From a virus, in the IMG/VR virus record IMGVR_UViG_3300044998_000363, positions 1-36,007 of that record: DNA of 36,007 bases. One strand, given 5' to 3'. Each line of letters starts with the position of its first letter. Position 1 is the first letter of the stretch. Both the position numbers and the translations under genes were made by a program. A model generated the notes under the pieces. That model was not told where the DNA came from. It made no database searches and saw only the letters and a list, made by a program, of their open reading frames with translations. This document shows, one piece after another, positions 29,676 through 36,007 of the stretch.

Positions 29676-30077
29676 GTGGCAACCATCTCCACCGCCGCCC
29701 GCAATGCCGCCTGCAACGCCGTCGTCGACCTGATCGACGCCGGTTCGGCCGCGGGCTACCTCCAGATCAGGACCGGCTCGAGTCCTGGCATCGGGTCGGC
29801 CGCCACGGGCACGCTGCTCGCTACCCTGACCTTCTCGGACCCGGCGTTCGGCAACGCGGCGACGGGCGTGGCGACCGCTTCCGCGATCACGTCGGACACC
29901 TCCGCCGACGCCGACGGCACTGCGGGTTATGCCCGCGTGTTCGACTCGGACAACGTGGCGATCATGGACCTGACGGTGGGCACGTCGGGCGCGGACCTCA
30001 ACCTCGACTCGACGAGCATCGTCACCGGGGGCACCGTGTCCGTCACGTCCATGACCGTCACCATGCCCGCTTCCTGA
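29676..30077 (+). CDS. Minor structural protein, 133 aa
   Basis: GTG four bases after the previous stop. The first helix is A-A-R-N-A-A-C-N-A-V-V-D-L-I-D; then Y-L-Q-I-R-T-G-S-S-P-G, L-A-T-L-T-F-S-D-P-A-F-G and Y-A-R-V-F follow. This order recurs in small phage tail proteins that use a helix plus beta sandwich (from memory). Together with its neighbours it forms a tail-tip set. The exact role is unknown. Confidence 0.6.
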   Translation: MATISTAARNAACNAVVDLIDAGSAAGYLQIRTGSSPGIGSAATGTLLATLTFSDPAFGNAATGVATASAITSDTSADADGTAGYARVFDSDNVAIMDLTVGTSGADLNLDSTSIVTGGTVSVTSMTVTMPAS

Positions 30078-30085
30078 CCTAGCGC

Positions 30086-30760
30086 ATGGCCTACGGCAGC
30101 AACGCCTTCGGTGGCGTCGCCTACGGCTCTGCCGCCGCGGGTGGCAGCGACAACCGCACCGGCGCCGCCACGGCGACGCTGGGCGCGGTCGATGTCGACG
30201 CCACGGGCGCCCATACCCCCCCGGCTCGCACTGGCACCGCTGCTGTCACTCTCGGCGCGGTCACGGTCGCCGCGTCGGGTGAGGTAACCAACCCGTTCGT
30301 CACCGGCACCGCTGCCGTCACCCTCGGCGCTGTCGATGTCGACGGCTCTGGCGCGGTAGTCAACCCCGTCACCGGCACGTCCGCCGTCACCCTTGGCGCG
30401 CTGGCCGTGGCGGCGAGTGGCACGTTCGTCCCGCTGCCCATCGACGGCGATTCGGCCGTCACCCTTGCGGCGATCACGGTCGCGGCCGAAGGTGACACGG
30501 GTGGCGAGCGTGAGGGTGCAATCGCCGTCACCCTCGGCGCTATCACCGTCAGCGCCAACAACCAGCTCCCGCTCGGCGCATGGACCGACGACTGGTCGCA
30601 AGGCACGGGCGGCGTGTGCGTGTGGGACGCCACGATCTCCCTCATCGAGCCGACGCCCGCGGCCGACTCGACGTGGCAGCCGATCCGCACCAACCGCGTC
30701 ACCTGGCCCACGCTCGAGGCAGACCCCGACACCGGCCGCCCCGTCGTGCCCACCCCGTAG
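30086..30760 (+). CDS. Repeat-rich tail protein, 224 aa
   Basis: ATG start. The N-terminus is Gly/Tyr-rich (A-Y-G-S-N-A-F-G-G-V-A-Y-G). Residues 23 to about 155 are six imperfect repeats of about 22 residues with the core G-T-A-A-V-T-L-G-A-V-x-V-x-A-S-G. The C-terminal 60 residues are a Trp-containing region (WTDDWSQGTGGVCVWDA). The repeat style resembles that of the fiber at 15234, but the sequence core differs. A tail fiber or spacer is likely. Confidence 0.55.
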   Translation: MAYGSNAFGGVAYGSAAAGGSDNRTGAATATLGAVDVDATGAHTPPARTGTAAVTLGAVTVAASGEVTNPFVTGTAAVTLGAVDVDGSGAVVNPVTGTSAVTLGALAVAASGTFVPLPIDGDSAVTLAAITVAAEGDTGGEREGAIAVTLGAITVSANNQLPLGAWTDDWSQGTGGVCVWDATISLIEPTPAADSTWQPIRTNRVTWPTLEADPDTGRPVVPTP

Positions 30761-30772
30761 GAGGACGCCGCA

Positions 30773-33055
30773 GTGGTCGAGCCGGTCAGCGCCGTCACCA
30801 CGCCCGACTGGGGCTACCGCCGTGTCCGCATCAACGGGCGGGATCGCACCTACGTCCGCGGTGTCCGCACGAAGATCGGCGACATGGCGTGGGCCGAGCC
30901 GTACGGCGAGATGACCCTTGGCCTGTCGTTCCCCGCGATCTCACACTGGGACCTGCGCGACGGCACGTTCCCGTGGCTGGCGAAGGGCGCGCGCGTCACG
31001 ATCACCCACCACGACGCGAGCATGGCGTTCGTCAAGGAGCTTGGGCGCTGGCGTGTGACCGACCTTGATGTGTCGGGCGGTCAAGTGACTGTTCTGTGCC
31101 AGGGCGCGCTCGCCGCTGGTCTGGCGCTGCGGCAGAACAACCCGTCGCCGTTCCCGCGCAAGAAGCCCGTCGACATCGGCAGGTTGATCTACCGCGTGGT
31201 GCCCAAGGGCTTCCTCGGCAACCAGATTCCGTCTATCGGCGTCAACTCGACTGTGCGCGGCAGCATCAACCAGACCCGCATCGAGTACCTGGACGAACTG
31301 CTCGACTCGGCGTTCGACTCGACCGGCCAGTGGACCGTCGCACGGCACGCCACCATCCCCGGCCGGTATCAGGTGCGCCGCAAGGACATGACCGGCACCG
31401 ACGCGACGATCACGCTGCTGCCCGGCACGGCGATCACGTGGGACCTGCGAACCGACGTGATGGCAACCCCGACCGCGATCTACGGCCAGTGGGAGACGCC
31501 GGTCGGCCGGCGCGGCAGGAACGTGCTGCTGCCCAACAAGGACGACGACCGCCCGCCGTACGCCGGGCCGTACTCGCTCGGTGACAGCGGCGAGGACATC
31601 GAGGTGATCACGCGCGAGTTGTGGACGCAGGGCTACCAGGACGACACCACGGACTACCGGGGCGCGAAGTTCACCGCCGACGTGCGCGACGCCGTGGAGG
31701 ACGCGCAGAAGAACGCGGGCATCGCCGTCACGGGCACCGTCAACGAGCGCACCTGGAACGCGCTGTTCTCTGGCCTGGCTCGCAACGGCGGGCAGGCGCG
31801 TGGGGCGACGTTCGCACCGCTCGACAAGGTGGACGCCACGTCGCGCTTCCTGCGGTCCACGAACGGCTCAGTGCGCGGCTACAACCCCGACTACAACCGG
31901 CGCCTGCTGCGCGTCGAGGAGTTCATCGACTACGGCAGCGGCATCGCACGCAAGCAGGTCGTCCGCCACTCGCGCCGCATCATCAACCGCTACGGGCAGA
32001 CGGCGTGGTTCGGCAGCATCACCCTCGACGGCGTGGACCCGCCCGAGATGCACCGCCTCGACATCCGCGAGGGCATGAACGTGACCCTCGTCGGGCTGCC
32101 CGGCGACCCGCTGGCGCACGTCGCGAAGGTCACCCACTCCGGCGACGAGTCCCCGAAGGTGACGCTCGAGGTCGACACCGCGGGCCGTGACGCGCGCACC
32201 CTGGCGATGCTCAAGCGCCGCTACCGTGACCCCGACGCGATCATGCGCCGCAAGGAGCGGCTGGCGCGCAAGTCGCAGAACGTCAACGACCGCTACTCGT
32301 TCTGGGATGAGGAGTCGGGCGCCGGCATCTTCCGCGTGGACGGCGTGGGCGGCCGGTGGCGCGTGCAGCGCATCTTCGGTGGCGTCGTGGATGGCGTCAC
32401 CCGCATCAACGCGACCTGCTTGGACTACACCGCGGGCTCGCGTGTATCGTCAGGCGTTACAGCCGACAAGGCCACCGACACCATCGAGAAGAACGCGCAT
32501 GGCCTCGCCAACGGCGACCTCGTGGTGTTCGTCGACAAGACCGGCGCCGAGGGGCTGCGGCTCAACCAGTGGTACTACGTGGTGAACCGCTCGACGGACG
32601 ACTTCCAGGTGTCACTCGTCAAGGGCGGCGCACCCGAACGGTTCCGCACCGACGGCACCGGCCTGACCTACCGGCGTCTCGTGGAAGGCTCCGAGCGTGC
32701 GTTCGTGCTCGCCTTGTTCGGGTCGCGCGTCACCGTCAAGGAGCTCAACCGGCACGTCGGCAACCCGACCGTGAAGCAGTCGCAGGGCGGCCAGTCCTAC
32801 GACCCGTTCAACACGCCACGCGACCGCGACTGGCGCGACCGGCGCAACCTCATCGAAGCGTGGGGCCGACCGTCTCAGCTCGCCGGGTACTCGCCGGGTG
32901 AGCAGTCGTCGGGTCATCCGATCACCGGAAGGCTGCGCGACTCGGGGCTTTGGCACGCCGAGAGCAACGCCGTCCCCTACCTCTGGGCCGCTGTGTACGT
33001 CGTTGGTGGCGACGGCGTGGTAGACGGGACGTTCCGCGTGTTGGAGCAGCCGTGA
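30773..33055 (+). CDS. Baseplate/tail hub protein with peptidoglycan-binding-like insert
   Basis: 760 aa, GTG after AGGAGG. The N-terminal 250 residues are beta-rich (YRRVRINGRDRTYVRG, then MTLGLSFPAISHWDL), as in minor tail proteins of actinophages. Residues 282 to 330 read like a peptidoglycan-binding type-1 module: D-V-R-D-A-V-E-D-A-Q-K, A-G-I-A-V-T-G-T-V and T-W-N-A-L-F. The C-terminal 300 residues include G-S-I-T-L-D-G-V-D-P-P-E, a hub-like domain, and a final W-A-A-V-Y-V-V-G-G-D. It is the largest baseplate protein and may touch the wall during DNA entry. Confidence 0.7.
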   Translation: MVEPVSAVTTPDWGYRRVRINGRDRTYVRGVRTKIGDMAWAEPYGEMTLGLSFPAISHWDLRDGTFPWLAKGARVTITHHDASMAFVKELGRWRVTDLDVSGGQVTVLCQGALAAGLALRQNNPSPFPRKKPVDIGRLIYRVVPKGFLGNQIPSIGVNSTVRGSINQTRIEYLDELLDSAFDSTGQWTVARHATIPGRYQVRRKDMTGTDATITLLPGTAITWDLRTDVMATPTAIYGQWETPVGRRGRNVLLPNKDDDRPPYAGPYSLGDSGEDIEVITRELWTQGYQDDTTDYRGAKFTADVRDAVEDAQKNAGIAVTGTVNERTWNALFSGLARNGGQARGATFAPLDKVDATSRFLRSTNGSVRGYNPDYNRRLLRVEEFIDYGSGIARKQVVRHSRRIINRYGQTAWFGSITLDGVDPPEMHRLDIREGMNVTLVGLPGDPLAHVAKVTHSGDESPKVTLEVDTAGRDARTLAMLKRRYRDPDAIMRRKERLARKSQNVNDRYSFWDEESGAGIFRVDGVGGRWRVQRIFGGVVDGVTRINATCLDYTAGSRVSSGVTADKATDTIEKNAHGLANGDLVVFVDKTGAEGLRLNQWYYVVNRSTDDFQVSLVKGGAPERFRTDGTGLTYRRLVEGSERAFVLALFGSRVTVKELNRHVGNPTVKQSQGGQSYDPFNTPRDRDWRDRRNLIEAWGRPSQLAGYSPGEQSSGHPITGRLRDSGLWHAESNAVPYLWAAVYVVGGDGVVDGTFRVLEQP

Positions 33056-34416
33056 CCTGCTACCTGGACGACGTGGGGGCCAGCTACGCCGTGGGGCACG
33101 ACCCTGGCCAGGCGGAGCTCGAGCTGGTCGGGGGGGCCACCCCGTGGGCCGTCGACGACGAGGACGCCGCCTATGTCCGGATGCAGCCGGGGGAGGACGT
33201 CTGCATCATCAAGACGTACCTGCGGCGCCGGGCAGATGTGACCAGCAGGGCCCACTTCGCGTCAATGACGCTCGCGTACAACGTCCGCGCCGAGAGCACC
33301 GCAGGGAACCCTGTGGTGGGCGTGGGGGTGGGGACCGATACGAACTTCGGCGTCACCTTCGGCGCCTTCAACCAGGCCGTCACGACGTCCTGGCAGCCCC
33401 GGACGTGCGTGGCGACCCTGTCGTTCTTCCCGGCGTACTACGCCTACCAGGCCTACACCTCAGTGCCGGTCGGGGAGATCACACCGGTGTACCTGCTGCT
33501 ACAGGTCACCGGCGGTGGTCCGCCGTTCGACTGGGTCCGACTTACGCATCTCGCGTGGCGGGTGCCGGCATGCTGCCCTGACCTTCCCGGCCGGCTCCCC
33601 ATCTACGGCAGCGTCGCCGGGCCGGTGCTGCCGGTTCCGGCAGGCGTTCAGACCGGCGACGCCCTCGTGACGATGGTCGTCTACAAGGGCGGGCCGAGCG
33701 GGTTTGTCACCCACCCGGCGGGGCTCGGCGCAACCCGGTACGTGTTCTACGACACGGGTGACGACGGGCACTTCGCCGAGTATTCGGAGGCCGTCATCTT
33801 CGGCCGCGCCTACGCCCACGATGGCCGCAGCGAGTACGTGTGGACCGACGTGGACCACCCCGACGACTTCACGATCCACTACTGCTTCGTGCCGGACCCG
33901 AACATCGCCCGCTATCCGACAACCGTCGGGGGAGACGACGCGCTGTTAATCACGCAGACATCGGCCACGATGGGCGCCGAGGTCGACGATGGGCACTACA
34001 CCGCCGACGTGCTCAGGTGGGATGGCGGCTACGACCCGGACACTGGGCCACTTGAAGGTCCATTGTTTGACGAGCCTTCATCGCCAAGCGTGTGGGTGGT
34101 CAAGTTCTGGTCGTCGCAGACCGCTGGCAACACGGCCGCCATCGGCGGAGTGCTGGTCGAGGACGGCAAGACGGCCATCACCTGCCCGGCATCCATCACG
34201 CCGGGTTACTGCGAGTACCAAGCATCGTCCATCCCCAATCCCGCCACGGGGCCATTCTCTACCGACGTGTCGGTCTGGTGGGAGACCACCGGCATCGTCA
34301 TCCACTCCTGCAACAGACCCGGCCTGCCGCCCCTCCGCAACGCTCAGCGCGACGACCTCCGCAACACGCAGCGCACGTCCCGCCAACTTTCCATCCGCAA
34401 CGCCGCCTACCTGTAG
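33052..34416 (+). CDS. Tail-tip / receptor-binding candidate, 454 aa
   Basis: GTG in a GTGA overlap. It is beta-rich with many Tyr, Trp and Cys, unlike the proteins upstream: F-F-P-A-Y-Y-A-Y-Q-A-Y, F-D-W-V-R-L-T-H-L-A-W and C-C-P-D-L-P. The C-terminal 40 residues are basic and Asn/Arg-rich (LRNAQRDDLRNTQRTS). GC content falls in places between 33.9 and 34.3 kb. Position and composition suggest a receptor-facing protein; no domain is firmly recognised. Confidence 0.55.
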   Translation: MTCYLDDVGASYAVGHDPGQAELELVGGATPWAVDDEDAAYVRMQPGEDVCIIKTYLRRRADVTSRAHFASMTLAYNVRAESTAGNPVVGVGVGTDTNFGVTFGAFNQAVTTSWQPRTCVATLSFFPAYYAYQAYTSVPVGEITPVYLLLQVTGGGPPFDWVRLTHLAWRVPACCPDLPGRLPIYGSVAGPVLPVPAGVQTGDALVTMVVYKGGPSGFVTHPAGLGATRYVFYDTGDDGHFAEYSEAVIFGRAYAHDGRSEYVWTDVDHPDDFTIHYCFVPDPNIARYPTTVGGDDALLITQTSATMGAEVDDGHYTADVLRWDGGYDPDTGPLEGPLFDEPSSPSVWVVKFWSSQTAGNTAAIGGVLVEDGKTAITCPASITPGYCEYQASSIPNPATGPFSTDVSVWWETTGIVIHSCNRPGLPPLRNAQRDDLRNTQRTSRQLSIRNAAYL

Positions 34417-34425
34417 GGAGCACCC

Positions 34426-34884
34426 GTGGTCGACGTGAACGCCCTGACCGACCAAGAGCTGTACGACCTCGAGGTGGCCGTGCGCGCCGAGGTCGGCCGC
34501 CGCCGCCTAGTCGCTGACGCCGACGAGAGGGCCGCGGTGCTCAACGCCGACTACCTGCGCGCCACGGGTGTCGCGGACGGGTCGGCGTGGCGGCAGCCGC
34601 AGGGCGCGCACGACGCCTACCCGGTGCCGTTCACCGTCACGCACAACGGCAAGACGTGGGAGAACCTGACGCCGTGGAACGTGTGGCAGCCAGGCGTGTC
34701 CGGCTGGCGCGAGGTCACCACGGGCCCGGCCGCATGGGTGCAACCCACCGGCGCGCATGACGCCTACCCGCTCGGCGCGCAGGTCACGCACGCCGGGTTC
34801 CGCTGGACGAGCCTCATCGCCGCGAACGTGTGGGAGCCGACCACCGCCAACGCCGCGCTCTGGCAGAAGGGGGCTGCTGCCTGA
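34426..34884 (+). CDS. Tail protein with two chitin-binding-like (CBM5/12) modules
   Basis: 152 aa, GTG start after GGGAGC. The N-terminal helix (LTDQELYDLEVAVRAEVGRRR) is followed by two matching modules of about 40 residues, near 60 to 98 and 103 to 148. Each has W-x-Q-P-x-G-A-H-D-A-Y-P, T-H-x-G, W and N-V-W. These aromatic patterns match the small carbohydrate-binding modules CBM5/12, which bind chitin-like polymers. Peptidoglycan or capsule glycans are likely phage targets. Confidence 0.75.
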   Translation: MVDVNALTDQELYDLEVAVRAEVGRRRLVADADERAAVLNADYLRATGVADGSAWRQPQGAHDAYPVPFTVTHNGKTWENLTPWNVWQPGVSGWREVTTGPAAWVQPTGAHDAYPLGAQVTHAGFRWTSLIAANVWEPTTANAALWQKGAAA

Positions 34885-35504
34885 TGGCACGACTGCGCTA
34901 CAACGGCTGCTCGGGAACGCTCGGCGCGTCGCACAACAACTCCACCACGACGCTGACCCTCACGTCGAAGCTGACGCACGTGGGCGGCGACGTGCCCACC
35001 ATCGCCAGCCCCGACTACCTGCCCCTGTCGATCCTCGACGCCAACGGCAAGTGCGCCGAAGTCGTCCACGTCACCGCGTACACGACGGCGGCCACCACCG
35101 CCACCATCGTCCGCGGCCGAGAAGGCTCGACCGGCGTCGCCCACGACACCGCGCGCTCGTTCGTCAACGGCGGGTTCGTGGACGACCACGCCTTGCCCTA
35201 CGCCGGGCCCAACACGCAGGCCGACGACTACACCCTCGTCCTCGGTGACAAGGGCAAGCTCATCTACATGACGAAGGGCACCGCGACGACGCTCACCGTC
35301 CCCACCAACGCATCGGTCGCGTTCCCCGTCGGCGAGACGCGCATCATGGTCGCGCAGGGCGGCGCGGGTCAGGTCACCATCGGCGGCGCATCCGTCACGT
35401 TCCGCAGCACGCCAGGACTCAAGATCGCCGCGCAGTACGGGGCCGCCGAACTCATCAAGATCGGCACCGACGAGTGGCTGGTCATCGGGAGGCTCGCGGC
35501 GTGA
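34884..35504 (+). CDS. Tail fiber-type structural protein, 206 aa
   Basis: ATG shares its first base with the end of the previous stop. The beta-rich sequence has T-T-T-L-T-L-T-S-K, a R-G-R-E-G-S-T-G-V-A-H turn, and a C-terminal half with Y-T-L-V-L-G-D-K-G-K and L-T-V-P-T-N-A. These two halves are typical of phage fiber proteins of two small domains (the second being a head-binding or fiber-tip domain with a D-x-G-K-x-I/L motif). It is coupled to the LamG-like gene by GTGA. Confidence 0.65.
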   Translation: MARLRYNGCSGTLGASHNNSTTTLTLTSKLTHVGGDVPTIASPDYLPLSILDANGKCAEVVHVTAYTTAATTATIVRGREGSTGVAHDTARSFVNGGFVDDHALPYAGPNTQADDYTLVLGDKGKLIYMTKGTATTLTVPTNASVAFPVGETRIMVAQGGAGQVTIGGASVTFRSTPGLKIAAQYGAAELIKIGTDEWLVIGRLAA

Positions 35505-36007
35505 GCGTCGGTATAATCGCGTCGTCGGGCATGACGTTCCCAGACGCCGTGCTCGCGCTTTCGCCTCAGCTCTACTACCGGTTGGCCGACCCGAGTGGTA
35601 CGACAATGACAGACTCGTCGGGAAACTCGCGTAATGGCACCTACTCGGGCTCGCCCACCCTCGGCGCCACGAGTCTCCTAAAAGGAGACTCAAACGCCTG
35701 TGTGGACTTCGACGGCACGGACGACTACTGCTGGCGAAGTTCGGGCACGTTCCTAAACTCATCAACAGTCAGCATCGTGGCGATCGTGCGAACAGATGTC
35801 ACCACTGGATCGGCCCACATCGCCGGCCGGTGGAACACTGATAGCACTGCCCAGCGGGTGCGGCTGTTCCGAAGTGGCACGACATTCCAGTTTCAGACAT
35901 GGGACTTGTTCACTACCACCACCGCATCCGCGAGCGGTGTTACTGCGAGCACATCGACGACATACTTCCTTGTGGGCGTAGTCAATGGAACGAGCCACAA
36001 GATACGG
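35501..36007 (+). CDS. LamG/concanavalin-like receptor-binding protein (3' partial)
   Basis: GTG in a GTGA overlap; it runs off the window. Residues 15 to 170 show the laminin G/concanavalin A-like lectin pattern: Y-Y-R-L-A-D-P-S-G, T-D-S-S-G-N, V-D-F-D-G-T-D-D-Y, V-S-I-V-A-I-V-R and a later A-G-R-W. Such domains bind sugars on cell surfaces and are common at phage tail tips. The stretch from 35510 is clearly less GC-rich with more A/T at third positions than upstream genes, suggesting recent acquisition of a host-range module. Confidence 0.75.
   Translation, partial: MSVGIIASSGMTFPDAVLALSPQLYYRLADPSGTTMTDSSGNSRNGTYSGSPTLGATSLLKGDSNACVDFDGTDDYCWRSSGTFLNSSTVSIVAIVRTDVTTGSAHIAGRWNTDSTAQRVRLFRSGTTFQFQTWDLFTTTTASASGVTASTSTTYFLVGVVNGTSHKIR

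Noticed and set aside
35512-35517. TATAAT as a promoter -10 box
   Set aside because: It lies just inside a coupled coding start, no -35-like hexamer is found at the right distance, and the local A/T rise makes a chance match likely.

Overview
The window is a segment of a double-stranded DNA tailed phage (or prophage) genome of siphovirus architecture. The likely host is a high-GC actinobacterium. The support is very GC-rich coding with strong G/C third positions, frequent GTG starts, stop/start overlaps of the GTGA and ATGA type, a WhiB-family regulator, and lysis and holin-like proteins of actinophage type. Every supported gene is on the + strand. No integrase or repressor is visible, so lifestyle cannot be decided from this window.

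Layout. 1-6545: early/replication region. It starts with the end of a protein carrying a perfect 24-bp repeat array, then a run of very small genes (several zinc-ribbon-like), a PD-(D/E)XK nuclease, a WhiB-like regulator, a C2H2-finger protein and a large primase-polymerase/RepA-like ATPase. The 3' end of that last gene holds an iteron-like repeat cluster with a GC hairpin. 6546-8287: a terminator-like hairpin, small genes and a calcineurin-like phosphoesterase. 8289-8367: a 79-nt RNA-like element that fits the tRNA-like domain of tmRNA but has no mRNA-like domain. 8368-10840: small zinc-binding ORFs, then lysis (PGRP-type amidase, membrane-anchored coiled-coil protein, holin-like protein) and small membrane proteins. 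10840-13665: two methyltransferases and a GT4-Stealth-like fusion, probably a glycan-modifying cassette. 13675-16603: repeat-rich structural proteins, probably tail or capsid decoration. 16665-26048: terminase small and large subunits, portal, MuF-like protein, scaffold, major capsid protein, connector genes, major tail protein and tail assembly chaperones with a probable -1 frameshift. 26062-36007: tape measure, distal tail proteins, a baseplate protein with a peptidoglycan-binding-like insert, tail-tip proteins with chitin-binding-like and LamG-like domains; the last gene runs off the window.

How it fits together. The primase-polymerase/ATPase and its embedded repeats look like a self-contained replication module. 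The nuclease and phosphoesterase are likely recombination or DNA-processing enzymes. Terminase, portal, capsid and tail genes follow the canonical late order. Lysis, sugar-modification and several decoration genes sit before the terminase.

Most unusual points: (1) the tmRNA-like tRNA-like domain at 8289-8367 with the alanine identity pair G3:U70; (2) the repeat cluster at 5136-5278, whose copies fall in all three codon phases, arguing for selection on DNA; (3) three places in small genes at 6.7-10.5 kb where coding moves to the +1 frame without a stop, while the large genes are intact; (4) the GT4-Stealth-like fusion beside two methyltransferases.
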